From Lacisediminihabitans changchengi (GTDB taxonomy: Bacteria > Actinomycetota > Actinomycetes > Actinomycetales > Microbacteriaceae): a stretch of 64,000 nt of DNA. The notes under the pieces are model-generated. The model searched no databases. It was given only the letters and a program-made list of their open reading frames with translations, and was not told where the DNA came from. Within the stretch, counting starts at the first letter, position 1. Every line of letters begins with the position of its first letter. Positions 43,716-53,618 of the stretch are shown here, piece after piece. The stretch is from NCBI RefSeq assembly GCF_016634425.1, contig NZ_JAEPES010000001.1, forward strand, positions 1 through 64,000. The letters are read 5' to 3'. A program made the translations under genes and the position numbers.

Positions 43716-44171
43716 ATGCGAACCCCCAACAAATACGCCCTGTCCGCGTTTGCCGGAGTATCGCTCGTCGGCACGCTCGCCGGATGCAGTGCCACGGCCT
43801 CGGCCGGAACCTCGAACACCAGCAGCGACACCTCGGCGAGCGCATCTCCGTCGACAGGCGACTCGACCGGCACCTACAAAGACGGCAGCTACACCGAGGA
43901 CGGCGAATACAATTCCCCCGGCGGTGAGGAGAAGGTCGAGGTCAAGGTCACCCTCGCCGACGGCGTCATCACCGCGGTCACCGTCGCCAGCGACGCCTCC
44001 AACGATCCGACCGGCAAGCAGTATCAGGCCCAGTTCATCAAGGGCATCAGCGCCCAGGTGGTCGGCAAGAAGATCGACAGCCTCAGCGTCTCCAAGGTCT
44101 CCGGATCCTCCCTCACCAGCATGGGCTTCAATGCCGCGATCACGAAGATCAAGGCCGACGCGAGTGCCTAG
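43716..44171 (+). CDS. FMN-binding-domain lipoprotein
   Basis: 151 residues. The signal peptide ends in the lipobox LAGC with Cys24 as lipidated residue. A Ser/Thr-rich tether (25-52) leads to one FMN_bind domain. The motif SGSSLTSMGF holds Thr134 at the position where ApbE attaches FMN through a phosphoester bond ([S/D]GxxxT). It should act outside the membrane as an electron carrier between the membrane reductase and an unknown acceptor. The gene is followed directly by apbE and by the RnfD-like reductase, and preceded by an ECF-type promoter. Confidence 0.87.
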   Translation: MRTPNKYALSAFAGVSLVGTLAGCSATASAGTSNTSSDTSASASPSTGDSTGTYKDGSYTEDGEYNSPGGEEKVEVKVTLADGVITAVTVASDASNDPTGKQYQAQFIKGISAQVVGKKIDSLSVSKVSGSSLTSMGFNAAITKIKADASA

Positions 44172-45021
44172 TCTGCGCTTCTCGGCGATCGGCACCGACT
44201 GGCAGGTGGACACCCTTCTGCCCGTCGATGCCGACCTCGAGGCGCGCCTGCACTCCCGCATCGACGAGTTCGATCGCACCTACTCGCGCTTCCGTGGAGA
44301 CTCCCTGGTCAGTACCGTCGCCGAGGCTCCCGGCCGCTACCGGTTTCCGGATGACGCGTCCCGCCTGTTCGACCTCTACGACGGTCTTTTCGACAGCACC
44401 GACGGAGCCGTGACACCTCTCGTGGGCCGCGCTCTCGAACAGCTCGGCTATGACGCGCGCTATTCGCTCACCCGTCGCGGACCCGGGATGCCCGCCCCGC
44501 GCTGGGCAGACGAGGTCGCCCGCGAGGGCTCCACGCTCGTCACCCGCTCCCCCGTGCTCATCGACGTCGGAGCCGCGGGCAAGGGCTACCTCGTCGATCT
44601 GGTCGGCGAACTGCTGCACGAGGGCGGTGTCGATGCGTTCCTCATCGATGCGAGCGGCGATCTGCTCGTCTCTGGACCGGAGCCGACCGGGGTAGGCCTC
44701 GAGCATCCGTTCGATCCGTCGATGGCCATCGGCGAGGTCACGCTGACGAACCGTTCGATCTGCGCCTCGGGGTCCAACCGTCGGGTCTGGGGCGAGGGGC
44801 TGCACCACATCCTCGATGGGCGCACCGGAGAGCCGACCCGCGACGTGATCGCCACCTGGGCCATCGCCGACAGCGCCCTGCTCGCCGACGGGCTCGCGAC
44901 CGCGCTGTTCTTCGCCGACCCGACCGAACTCGCCCGGACCTTCGATTTCGAGTGGGTGCGGATGTTCTCGACCGGAGTCGCCGAGCGCTCCGTCGACCTT
45001 CCGGGGAGACTGTTTTCATGA
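44164..45021 (+). CDS. apbE: FAD:protein FMN transferase (ApbE family)
   Basis: 285 residues. Transfers FMN from FAD to Thr/Ser of target proteins. Visible motifs: FDRTYSRFRGDS, TDGAVTPLVG, LIDVGAAGKGYLVD, the ASGSNRR loop and HHILDGRTGEPT with the metal and flavin residues. No signal peptide or lipobox is present, so it would work on the cytosolic side or leave by another route. The GTG start overlaps the end of the lipoprotein gene by 8 bp; a 4-bp overlap joins it to the reductase. Confidence 0.9.
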   Translation: MPSLRFSAIGTDWQVDTLLPVDADLEARLHSRIDEFDRTYSRFRGDSLVSTVAEAPGRYRFPDDASRLFDLYDGLFDSTDGAVTPLVGRALEQLGYDARYSLTRRGPGMPAPRWADEVAREGSTLVTRSPVLIDVGAAGKGYLVDLVGELLHEGGVDAFLIDASGDLLVSGPEPTGVGLEHPFDPSMAIGEVTLTNRSICASGSNRRVWGEGLHHILDGRTGEPTRDVIATWAIADSALLADGLATALFFADPTELARTFDFEWVRMFSTGVAERSVDLPGRLFS

Positions 45022-46526
45022 GAACCGTCCTCGACCGCCTGACCGGCCGCGTGACCATGTATCGGCTGATGCTGTTCGTGCTCTGCGGGATCTTCGTCAT
45101 CGCTCTGGCGCTGTCGTTCATCCCGGGCGGCGTGGCGTACAGCCCGCTGCAACTCATCGCAAGCCTCACGGTGCTGGTGGTGGCGACCTATGTCTCGAAC
45201 CGGCTGTTCGGGCTGATCTTCCGGGTGACACCGCACGGGGAATCGTCGAACATCACCGCGCTGCTTCTGCTGTTCCTGTTCTTTCCGACGATCGAACCGC
45301 AAGGGCTCGGCATCCTCGCCCTGGTCGCGGTGATCGCGAGCGCCTCGAAGTACCTGCTCGCCTTCCGCGGTCGGCACGTCTTCAATCCGGTCGCCATCGC
45401 CGCCGTGATCATCGCGCTCACCCAGCTGAGCGGCGCGACCTGGTGGGTGGCGACGCCCTACCTGCTCGCGCCGGTCGTCATCGGCGGGTTCCTGGTCGTC
45501 TACCGCACGCGGCGGTTCGCCCTGGTCGGGCTGTTTTTGGTCGTCGCGTTCGTGCTCAGCACCGTGCGCTTCAGCCTCGGAGGGATGGATGTCGCCACCG
45601 CCGCGTGGACGGTCGTCGGCTCCGCCCCCCTGGTCTTCTTCGCCGTGTTCATGCTCGACGAACCGCTGACCCTGCCGCCACTGCGCTGGCAGCAGCTCGT
45701 CTTCGCAGCCGTCGTCGCCGTGCTGTTCTCGGTGCCATACGCCGTCGGCCCGATTCGTACCTCGCCCGAGATCGCTCTCGTGGTGGGCAACATCCTCGCC
45801 TTCGCGTTCGGCCAGCGGCGCTCCGTGCGACTGCGGTATGTCGGCAGTCGGCAGCTCACCCCGGGGGCTCGCGAGCTCGAGTTCGCGGCATCCGCCCCCC
45901 TGCGTTTTCAGCCGGGGCAATACCTCGAACTCGCGCTGCCGCACGCCAAAGCCGACGGCCGCGGGGTGCGGCGCACCTTCAGCATCGCCTCGGCGCCCGG
46001 CTCGTCGCAGGTCGCGGTGGGGCTGCGGTTGCCCGAGCAATCGAGCACCTTCAAGCGGCGGCTGCGCGCGCTCGAGCCGGGCAGCATGCTGCACGCGACC
46101 GCGGTCGGCGGCGACTTCACCCTGCCGAAGGATGCCGGGGTGCCGCTACTTCTGGTGGCCGGCGGCATCGGGATCACCCCGTTCGTGAGCCAGCTGAGGC
46201 ATCTCGCCGAGACGGGTGAGCGCCGCGACATCGTGCTCGTCTATGCGGTGTCGACCAGCGAGGAGCTCGCATACGCGGAGGAACTCGCGGCCAGCGGACT
46301 GCCGGTACTGGTCACCGCGCCGACCGCCCCCGCCGGGATGCCCTCGTCGTGGGACTACCTCGGGCCGGGGCGCCTCGATGCGTCACTGCTGGCATCGCGA
46401 GTGCCGGATCTGACCTCGCGCACCGCCTACGTCTCCGGCCCGCCGGCGCTGGTGACCTCGCTCGCCCGCCAGTTGCGGGAGCTGGGGGTGCGCCGCATCC
46501 GGACCGACTACTTCAGCGGGTACTGA
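45018..46526 (+). CDS. RnfD/NqrB-like membrane domain fused to FAD/NAD(P)H reductase
   Basis: 502 residues in two parts. Residues 15-265 make about nine membrane helices and carry RnfD/NqrB hallmarks: FRGRHVFNPVAIAA and SGATW at 138-142, where Thr141 matches the FMN-attachment threonine of NqrB/RnfD (SGAT). Residues 275-502 form a ferredoxin-NADP reductase module: FQPGQYLEL, RRTFSIAS (FAD) and LLVAGGIGITPF (NAD). One polypeptide could thus take electrons from NAD(P)H in the cytosol and pass them across the membrane to the FMN lipoprotein. Terminal gene of the operon. Confidence 0.85.
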   Translation: MRTVLDRLTGRVTMYRLMLFVLCGIFVIALALSFIPGGVAYSPLQLIASLTVLVVATYVSNRLFGLIFRVTPHGESSNITALLLLFLFFPTIEPQGLGILALVAVIASASKYLLAFRGRHVFNPVAIAAVIIALTQLSGATWWVATPYLLAPVVIGGFLVVYRTRRFALVGLFLVVAFVLSTVRFSLGGMDVATAAWTVVGSAPLVFFAVFMLDEPLTLPPLRWQQLVFAAVVAVLFSVPYAVGPIRTSPEIALVVGNILAFAFGQRRSVRLRYVGSRQLTPGARELEFAASAPLRFQPGQYLELALPHAKADGRGVRRTFSIASAPGSSQVAVGLRLPEQSSTFKRRLRALEPGSMLHATAVGGDFTLPKDAGVPLLLVAGGIGITPFVSQLRHLAETGERRDIVLVYAVSTSEELAYAEELAASGLPVLVTAPTAPAGMPSSWDYLGPGRLDASLLASRVPDLTSRTAYVSGPPALVTSLARQLRELGVRRIRTDYFSGY

Positions 46527-46540
46527 GCCCGCCGGGGTGA

Positions 46541-46579
46541 CCGCCGGTCGTGGCCGCCGGTCGTGGCCGCCGGTCGAGT
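46541..46579. repeat. 13-bp tandem repeat x3
   Basis: CCGCCGGTCGTGG at 46541 and 46554, and CCGCCGGTCGAGT at 46567; the last copy runs into the palindromic element that follows. Confidence 0.7.
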
Positions 46580-46690
46580 AGCGACCGAGCGCCCGCGCGA
46601 GGACGCGTATCAAGACCCAGGTGCGGGTTTCGATATGGCTGCTCCTTCGTCGCGGCCTACTCAAGCAGCGGCACTTCGCGTATCGAGACC
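46571..46690. repeat. Long nested-palindrome dispersed element
   Basis: GGTCGAGTAGCGACCGAGCG, GCGTATCAAGACCC, loop, GGGTTTCGATATGGCTGC, GGCCTACTCAAGC, then a second partial CGTATCGAGACCC. Same family as the copies at 37.7 and 58.6 kb. It lies between convergent genes. Confidence 0.85.
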
Positions 46691-46699
46691 CGCAGGGAC

Positions 46700-47245
46700 C
46701 TAGCGGCGCTTGCTGAACCGGATCGGCTCGTCGAGGTACGGCTCCCAGGCCGCACGCTCGTAGTCGCGGATGCGCCGGGGGCGCATCGTCTCCCGATCGA
46801 CCAGCACGAGCGTGGTAGCCGCCTTGGTGTACAGCAGCGCGGGTTCCTGGCCCAGCGGCGAGCGCACTTCGTAGCAGATCTCGAAGCTCGCGCCGCCGAT
46901 CTGTGCGATCCACAACTGGATGTCGAGCGGCTGGCGCATGTACGGGATCGGCAGCAGGTACTCGACCTCCTGACGCGCAATCAGGCTCAGGGTGTCTGCG
47001 CCGGGGCTCGCGTCGAGCACCGCGGTCGAGGCGCCCGCCAGTCGGATGTCGCCCAGCCTGACAGCGTCCGGCCGCGTGTCACCACCCGTGACACTCGCCT
47101 CGGCGTCACCGAGAGCCGCGCCATCCGTCCAAAACGCTTCGATGCGCGCCTCTTCGAGCAGGCGCAGCATGTCGGCGTTGTTGACGTGCCCGTAGCCGTC
47201 GAGGTCTGCCCAGCGCAGCCGAGTCGGTACGTGCAGACGTGCCAT
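46700..47245 (-). CDS. Hotdog-fold acyl-CoA thioesterase (4HBT type)
   Basis: 181 residues with a single 4-hydroxybenzoyl-CoA thioesterase fold. The catalytic segment RWADLDGYGHVNNADMLRLLEEARIEAF, with DxxGHVNN, is canonical. EVEYLLPIPYMRQPLDIQLW and SFEICYEVRSP form the sheet core. It starts 3 nt after the ettA stop and is co-transcribed with it, an arrangement common in actinobacteria. Substrate chain length cannot be told. Confidence 0.88.
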   Translation of the reverse strand: MARLHVPTRLRWADLDGYGHVNNADMLRLLEEARIEAFWTDGAALGDAEASVTGGDTRPDAVRLGDIRLAGASTAVLDASPGADTLSLIARQEVEYLLPIPYMRQPLDIQLWIAQIGGASFEICYEVRSPLGQEPALLYTKAATTLVLVDRETMRPRRIRDYERAAWEPYLDEPIRFSKRR

Positions 47246-47248
47246 CGG

Positions 47249-48931
<1,683 letters not shown>

Positions 48932-49010
48932 GAGACGAGTTTAGGTGTCCGTCACGCGGTCGCTCGCCGCCGGTCGGTCGTCGCCCGCGATGGAACCGGC
49001 GACTTCCCGT

Positions 49011-49038
49011 CGATGCCGACCAGTCGATGCCTACCAGT
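49011..49038. repeat. 14-bp repeat over the stop of the DUF6993 gene
   Basis: CGATGCCGACCAGT and CGATGCCTACCAGT are adjacent, and a third copy begins CGATGGGG at 49039 inside the coding end. The middle copy contains the stop codon. Confidence 0.75.
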
Positions 49039-49516
49039 CGATGGGGCGGGTCTTGCCGATCAGGCAAGTTCCGTTTGCCAGCGCCTTCTGCACCGAACTC
49101 TCATAACCCGCTCCACCGTGTTGGCCGAGGAGGCAACTGTCGCCGATTTTCACCGAGAACAGAATGGAGTCGGCGTTGCCACCGATCGACGTCTTGTCGG
49201 GCGTCACCTGCATGTCGGCCTTGACGAATCCGGATGCGACCAGGTTGTCGATGATGTCCCGGCCATTCGCCGATCCATTGGATGCGAACAACTTCCCGTT
49301 CACCTGATCGAAGAACGGCTTTTCTTGCTCGGCCGTCCCGTTCGCCACCATCGCGGGCTGTGGAGTGGGGGTCGGGCTCGCGCTTGCGCTTGCGCTTGCG
49401 CTTGCGCTTGCCGACGCGCTCGGCCTGACCACTGGGCTAGAAGGGCTGCACCCGGCAAGGGCTGCGGTCGCAAGAACAGCCGAGCCGATGAGAACCGCGA
49501 GGCGGAACCGTGCCAT
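49031..49516 (-). CDS. DUF6993-domain lipoprotein
   Basis: 161 residues. The signal peptide ends LAGC (Cys23), then a tether of alternating Ser-Ala repeats (SASASASASASASAS) from a 6-bp GCTTGC microsatellite, then Pro/Thr, then a compact domain with Cys residues in DSCLLGQ and NGTCLIGK likely to form a disulfide. This is the DUF6993 domain of actinobacterial surface lipoproteins; function unknown. The microsatellite tether length is probably variable between strains. Confidence 0.8.
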   Translation of the reverse strand: MARFRLAVLIGSAVLATAALAGCSPSSPVVRPSASASASASASASASPTPTPQPAMVANGTAEQEKPFFDQVNGKLFASNGSANGRDIIDNLVASGFVKADMQVTPDKTSIGGNADSILFSVKIGDSCLLGQHGGAGYESSVQKALANGTCLIGKTRPIDW

Positions 49517-49613
49517 CCTGCGTTTCTCCCCCGTGCCGTTTCTCGCCGGGCGCTGAAGCGCTCGACCGCAACGATTCTAGAGCGCAGCTCAGCCCTCGAC
49601 CTGGATGTCCGCA

Positions 49614-50189
49614 CTAGAAGGGCGCGGGCAGGCTGGCCGTCGCCCAGCTCTCCGTCGCGGGAGCGTCGAGCTGATCGGGGTCCTCGCCCTGTCCAGAGCT
49701 GCCGCCCTGCCCTGAGCTACCGGTTCGCTCTGAGACTCCGGCCTGATCTGTGGCGTCGGGGTGCGCCTCGGCCGCCTGGTCGGTGAGTGAGCCTGCCGGG
49801 TCATCCGTGGCCGGAGTGCTTGACGCTGAGTTCACGATGTTGCGGGTGAAGGAGGCGGTGCCCCACGCGAGGTCATGACCGATCGAATCCGCATCCACCT
49901 CGATGTTGGTGCCGGTTTTCTCGGCGCTGGTCCAATCGCGAATGCGCAATCGCCCGGTCACCACCACGCGATCGCCCTTGCTGATCGAGGCAGAGATGTT
50001 CATTGCAAGCTGTCGAAACGCGGTGACGGTGTACCAGTTGGTTTCGCCGTCTACCCACTTGGCCTCGCGGCGGTCGTAGCGGCGTTGAGTGGAAGCGAGC
50101 CGGAAGCTCGCGATAGGCAGGCCCTCGCTGGTGATGAGGTGCCGGGGCGGGGTGGCGACGAGGCCGGTGAGAGTGATGATGTCAGTCAT
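49614..50189 (-). CDS. ssb: Single-stranded DNA-binding protein (SSB)
   Basis: 191 residues. The OB-fold domain is at the N-terminus (TDIITLTGLVATPPRHL, SFRLASTQRRYDR, NWYTVTAFRQLAMNIS, GDRVVVTGRLRIRDW) and an acidic Gly/Ser/Gln-rich tail follows, including GSSGQGGSSGQGEDPDQ. The extreme C-terminus (SLPAPF) lacks the DDDIPF-type acidic tip used for partner binding, so this looks like an accessory SSB rather than the replicative one. The ATG at MTDIIT is chosen on homology. Confidence 0.88.
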   Translation of the reverse strand: MTDIITLTGLVATPPRHLITSEGLPIASFRLASTQRRYDRREAKWVDGETNWYTVTAFRQLAMNISASISKGDRVVVTGRLRIRDWTSAEKTGTNIEVDADSIGHDLAWGTASFTRNIVNSASSTPATDDPAGSLTDQAAEAHPDATDQAGVSERTGSSGQGGSSGQGEDPDQLDAPATESWATASLPAPF

Positions 50190-50377
50190 GGGACGAGTGT
50201 GCGGTGACGGCGCTGGACGCGAAACCGGCCGCCGCCCTGTTGGGGAGGCGGCCGGACATCCGTCGAGTGTGAGGGAGTGGACCGTGGCCACTGATGATCC
50301 CTGTGGCTCGAACACCATGCAGCCCTCCGTCAAACGACAAGGTCGGAGAGGGTGAGCACGAACCGGACGGGGCGGTG

Positions 50378-50593
50378 TCAGTGCTCGCGGAACTCGGGCC
50401 AGTCAGCGCCCGGCAGCAGCGCCGCGTGCAGCGCACTCTGCGCCACGTCGAGGCTGGGATAGTCAGCCCGGGAGACCTCGTCGGTCAGCAGTCGGAAGGT
50501 GTAGCCGACATCCGTCTTATGCACGGTGCCGACCACTCCAGCCGGCCCGTACGCCACCCAGGTCTTTTCGATCGTCATCTGGTTACTCGTCAT
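50378..50593 (-). CDS. Small conserved hypothetical protein
   Basis: 71 residues, no membrane span. MTIEKTWVAYGPAGVVGTVHKTDVGYTFRLL and YPSLDVAQSALHAAL suggest a compact alpha/beta mini-domain that is often seen in this group of bacteria but has no known role. AAAGGAA lies 7 nt before the ATG, which decides the start against a second ATG five codons in. Divergent from the aldo/keto reductase. Confidence 0.65.
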   Translation of the reverse strand: MTSNQMTIEKTWVAYGPAGVVGTVHKTDVGYTFRLLTDEVSRADYPSLDVAQSALHAALLPGADWPEFREH

Positions 50594-50724
50594 TGAGCGT
50601 TCCTTTCGTCGGCGTCAAGCCTAGAACTCCGGCGGCTGAAAGCAAGGGCTGGCCGGCGATCACTCCACTGGCAGTGCTCTGCCCGCCCGATTTCGCGGAA
50701 GCGATCCGCCTCTAGGCTTGAACC

Positions 50725-51729
50725 ATGCCTTACTCCGCTGCTGATGACCGATACGAATCCGCCGACTATGTGAGAACTGGTCGCAGCGGGCTGAAACTTC
50801 CCCGGGTGTCCCTCGGACTCTGGAACAACTTCGGGTACGACCGCCCGCTCGAGACCCAGCGCGCGATTCTGCGCCGTGCTTTCGACCTCGGGGTCACCCA
50901 CTTCGATCTGGCCAACAACTACGGCCCGCCGGCCGGAAGCGCGGAGTCGAACTTCGGCACCATCCTGGCGCAGGACTTCCGCCCGTACCGCGACGAGCTC
51001 GTCATCTCGAGCAAGGCCGGCTACGACATGTGGCAGGGCCCGTACGGAGACTTCGGCTCGCGCAAGTACCTCCTGTCGTCGCTCGACCAGAGCCTCGGGC
51101 GTCTCGGCCTCGACTACGTCGACATCTTCTACTCGCACCGCCCCGACCCGGAGACCCCGATCGAGGAGACGATGGGCGCGCTCGCCACCGCCGTCACCTC
51201 GGGCAAGGCGCTCTACGTCGGTATCTCCAACTACAACGCGGAGCAGACGCTCGCCGCGCACGCCGCCCTGGCCGAGCACAAGATCCCGCTGCTCATCCAC
51301 CAGCCGCGCTACAACATGTTCGACCGCCACATCGAGGCCGATGGGCTGTTCCCCGTGCTCGACCAGCTCGGCATGGGCAGCATCGTGTTCTCACCCCTCG
51401 CCCAAGGACTGCTGACGAACCGCTACCTCAAGGGAATCCCCTCCGATTCGCGCGTGGCAGAGGGTCGCTGGATGTCCGAGTCGAACATCAGCGAGACCTA
51501 CCTCGAGCGCGCCAAGGCCCTCCAGGCGATCGCGGACTCTCGCGGCCAGAGCCTCGCCCAGCTCGCGCTGAGCTGGGTGCTCCGCGTTCCGCAGGTGACC
51601 TCGGCGCTGATCGGCGCGAGCAGTGTCGCCCAGCTGGAGGACAACCTCGCAGCCCTCGATGCCGCGCCGCTCACCGACGACGAGATCGCGTCGATCGAGC
51701 CGTACGCCGTGGACGGCACCGGCCGCTAG
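50725..51729 (+). CDS. Aldo/keto reductase (L-glyceraldehyde 3-phosphate reductase type)
   Basis: 334-residue TIM-barrel NADPH reductase. The catalytic tetrad is visible as Asp61 and Tyr66 (HFDLANNYGPPAGSAE), Lys in SSKAGYDMWQGPYG, and His in YSHRPDPETP. The WQGPYGDFGSRKYLL loop identifies the YghZ/YqhE-like AKR14 group, which reduces L-glyceraldehyde 3-phosphate and methylglyoxal-like aldehydes. A strong UUCG hairpin ends the gene. Confidence 0.92.
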   Translation: MPYSAADDRYESADYVRTGRSGLKLPRVSLGLWNNFGYDRPLETQRAILRRAFDLGVTHFDLANNYGPPAGSAESNFGTILAQDFRPYRDELVISSKAGYDMWQGPYGDFGSRKYLLSSLDQSLGRLGLDYVDIFYSHRPDPETPIEETMGALATAVTSGKALYVGISNYNAEQTLAAHAALAEHKIPLLIHQPRYNMFDRHIEADGLFPVLDQLGMGSIVFSPLAQGLLTNRYLKGIPSDSRVAEGRWMSESNISETYLERAKALQAIADSRGQSLAQLALSWVLRVPQVTSALIGASSVAQLEDNLAALDAAPLTDDEIASIEPYAVDGTGR

Positions 51730-51748
51730 TACGCGCAGAAACCCGACG

Positions 51749-51776
51749 GGCGGCGAGGACTTCGGTCCTCGCCGCC
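51749..51776 (+). terminator. UUCG-tetraloop terminator after the aldo/keto reductase
   Basis: GGCGGCGAGGAC-TTCG-GTCCTCGCCGCC is a perfect 12-bp stem with a UUCG loop, followed by a short T-containing tail. Confidence 0.85.
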
Positions 51777-51870
51777 TTCGTCGTTTTCACGGCGAAGCGG
51801 ATGTCGGTGGTGGCCCGTACTGTCCATCTCGACACCAGATCGCCGGGCCGGCAGCACGAGAGGAACGACC

Positions 51871-52167
51871 ATGACCACACTCGCCTTCATCGACACCGCG
51901 CGCCACAGTGACACTCTCGGCAGTGATACACACAGCCACACCCGCTCCGACGAGTACGCAATCAGTCGCGCCGGCCTGGCCCTCGTTCGCGTGCACGACG
52001 ACCTCTGGCGTGTCACCCGTACCGACGGGGAGGTGCTCGGTTACGTCGAGCGCTTCGAGGTGGTCGGCGGCCTGCGCTACCGCGCCAAGCGCTACATCGC
52101 GCGACAGGGTCGTTTCGTCGCCATGGGTGACTTCTGGGGCTTCGAGTCGGCGGTCGATTGCTTCTGA
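51871..52167 (+). CDS. Small conserved hypothetical protein
   Basis: 98 residues. After a His/Ser/Asp-rich N-terminus, the core ALVRVHDDLWRVTRTDGEVLGYVERF plus GGLRYRAKRYIARQGRFVAMGDFWGFESAVDCF looks like a small beta-barrel domain, probably binding something through its Arg/Trp-rich face. GAGAGGA precedes the ATG. No function can be stated. Confidence 0.6.
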   Translation: MTTLAFIDTARHSDTLGSDTHSHTRSDEYAISRAGLALVRVHDDLWRVTRTDGEVLGYVERFEVVGGLRYRAKRYIARQGRFVAMGDFWGFESAVDCF

Positions 52168-52234
52168 GCCAGGCGTTCCCGACTCGCCACGGCTTCACTC
52201 CGGGTGGCCGGTCATCAGGGGTTATGGTGCTCCC

Positions 52235-53005
52235 ATGCAGCTCTGGACCAACTTCGTAGACTGGCTCTCCTCAGACGACGGCGGGCGGATCGTCTCGACG
52301 ATCATCGTTCCGTTCGTCGCCATCATCATCGCCGGCGTCATCGCGGCGGCGGTCGGGCGCGGCTCCACCAAGCGCATGATCGCCCTCAGCGACCGTGAGA
52401 CCAAGGCATCCGCCGTCACCGCGCTGATCGGCGCCGCTCGCAAGGCGGCCGTCTGGAACACCATCTCTGCCCCCGAGCAGGCTCACGTGGAGCATCTGAT
52501 CGGGGAGGCGGACATCCGTCTGCGCCTGCTACCGATGGCCGGCACGGCGCTGGCCGCCGACTGGGCCCGCCACGAGATCCTCGACATGCAGAAGAATGCG
52601 GTGTCGTTCAGCTTTCAGGCCGAGCAGTCACTCCTCACCTTCCGCGACCGGTTGATCGAGTGGCAGTCGCACCCGAGTCGGGCCAAGCGGCTGTTCAAGA
52701 ACGACCTGGACTCGTGGGCCTACGACTCGACCCTCAGCGACCAAGAACTGATCGCGCAGCAGCAGGCCTGGGCTGCGCAGCAGCAGACCGAGGCGGGCTC
52801 GCTCGACGCCTACGCGGCGCCCGACCCGGCGACCAAGTCCGAGCCGCAGAAGACCGAGGCTCTCGTGCACGCACCGGCTGAGCATGCACCGGCCGAGCGT
52901 GCGACGACGGATGCCGACACCTCCGCCTTCTCGCCCGTCACCGCTGGTGCCACCGCCAAGCGAGCATCTCCGCTCGACCAACCGGTCACTCCGCGCGCCA
53001 ACTGA
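52235..53005 (+). CDS. Conserved hypothetical membrane-anchored protein
   Basis: 256 residues. One N-terminal helix (about 19-42, IVSTIIVPFVAIIIAGVIAAAVG) anchors a cytosolic helical domain (AVTALIGAARKAAVWNT, ADIRLRLLPMAGTALAADWARHEILDMQKNAVSFSFQAEQSLLTFRDRLIEWQ-like segments) with a long disordered Ala/Glu/Thr tail. It resembles hypothetical proteins of Micrococcales. The ATG is chosen by the helix position; the longer frame overlaps the previous gene. Function unknown. Confidence 0.6.
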   Translation: MQLWTNFVDWLSSDDGGRIVSTIIVPFVAIIIAGVIAAAVGRGSTKRMIALSDRETKASAVTALIGAARKAAVWNTISAPEQAHVEHLIGEADIRLRLLPMAGTALAADWARHEILDMQKNAVSFSFQAEQSLLTFRDRLIEWQSHPSRAKRLFKNDLDSWAYDSTLSDQELIAQQQAWAAQQQTEAGSLDAYAAPDPATKSEPQKTEALVHAPAEHAPAERATTDADTSAFSPVTAGATAKRASPLDQPVTPRAN

Positions 53006-53039
53006 GTTCGGAGCTGCGGCCGCGTCACACGGCACCGTG

Positions 53040-53069
53040 ACGGCGGGATTCCTTCGGGGGTCCCGCCGT
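53040..53069 (+). terminator. Hairpin after the membrane-anchored hypothetical gene
   Basis: ACGGCGGGA pairs with TCCCGCCGT around an inner CC/GG and TTCG loop, followed by TTCGCG. Confidence 0.65.
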
Positions 53070-53214
53070 TTCGCGTTGTGCGTCACCCGCGCCCGAAACG
53101 ACGGAATTTTCTCGCGGGAGGGCCGCCGAGCGCCGCGAAATGCGGCGGACATCCGTTTTCTCCGTCGTTTCGGACGGGCGAACGGATGCCGCGGGTCTCA
53201 ACGACGTCGCGAGG

Positions 53215-53287
53215 TGCCCCCGGCAGGATTCGAACCTGCGACCAAGAGATTAGAAGGCTCCTGCTCTATCCCCTGAGCTACGGAGGC
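53215..53287 (-). tRNA. tRNA-Arg (UCU anticodon)
   Basis: Minus strand GCCTCCG pairs with CGGGGGC (one U-G). The anticodon loop CTTCTAA shows UCU; the anticodon stem GGAGC/TCTCT has a C-U mismatch next to the loop. The T arm GGTTCGAATCC is normal. CCA not encoded. Confidence 0.9.
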
Positions 53288-53314
53288 GGCGGCATCCACG
53301 ATACCGCAGCGAGG

Positions 53315-53575
53315 TCACACCGCTTTGGCGAGGGCGACCAGCACCTGATTGAGAGTCGGCACGCCCTCGGCGCGGAAGACCTCGGCGTCGTCCTGATCCA
53401 ACACGATCACCGTGGGGGTGGAACGGATGCCCGCCCGCTCAGCCTCCGCCTCGTGCGACACCGCATCGAGCTCGGCGATGGTCAGAGCGGGCACCAGCGT
53501 GGACGCCTGGTCGAGGACGGCGCGAGTCTGAATGCACGGCTCGCAGAACGAGGAGGCGAAAAAAAGGAGCTTCAC
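53315..53575 (-). CDS. Thioredoxin-fold protein with CEPC active site
   Basis: 86 residues, a minimal thioredoxin fold: LLFFASSFCEPCIQTRAVLD with the redox pair Cys11-Cys14, then the cis-proline segment GIRSTPTVIVLD. Likely a small thiol-disulfide carrier. The start region is unusual: the GTG codon is the first triplet of the 3' arm of a strong hairpin, and the codons AAG CTC CTT TTT TTC contain the U-run of that hairpin. No Shine-Dalgarno sequence is visible outside the structure. Confidence 0.82.
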   Translation of the reverse strand: MKLLFFASSFCEPCIQTRAVLDQASTLVPALTIAELDAVSHEAEAERAGIRSTPTVIVLDQDDAEVFRAEGVPTLNQVLVALAKAV

Positions 53576-53600
53576 ACTGCGTCTAACAGCGTGAAGCTCC
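53559..53600 (-). terminator. Strong intrinsic terminator overlapping the thioredoxin start codon
   Basis: Minus strand: GGAGCTTCACGCTG pairs with CAGTGTGAAGCTCC (one G-U) around a 7-nt loop and is followed at once by seven T. It ends the 92-residue hypothetical gene and includes the GTG start of the next gene. Confidence 0.85.
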
Positions 53601-53618
53601 CCATGATTCCGAGAGCGC

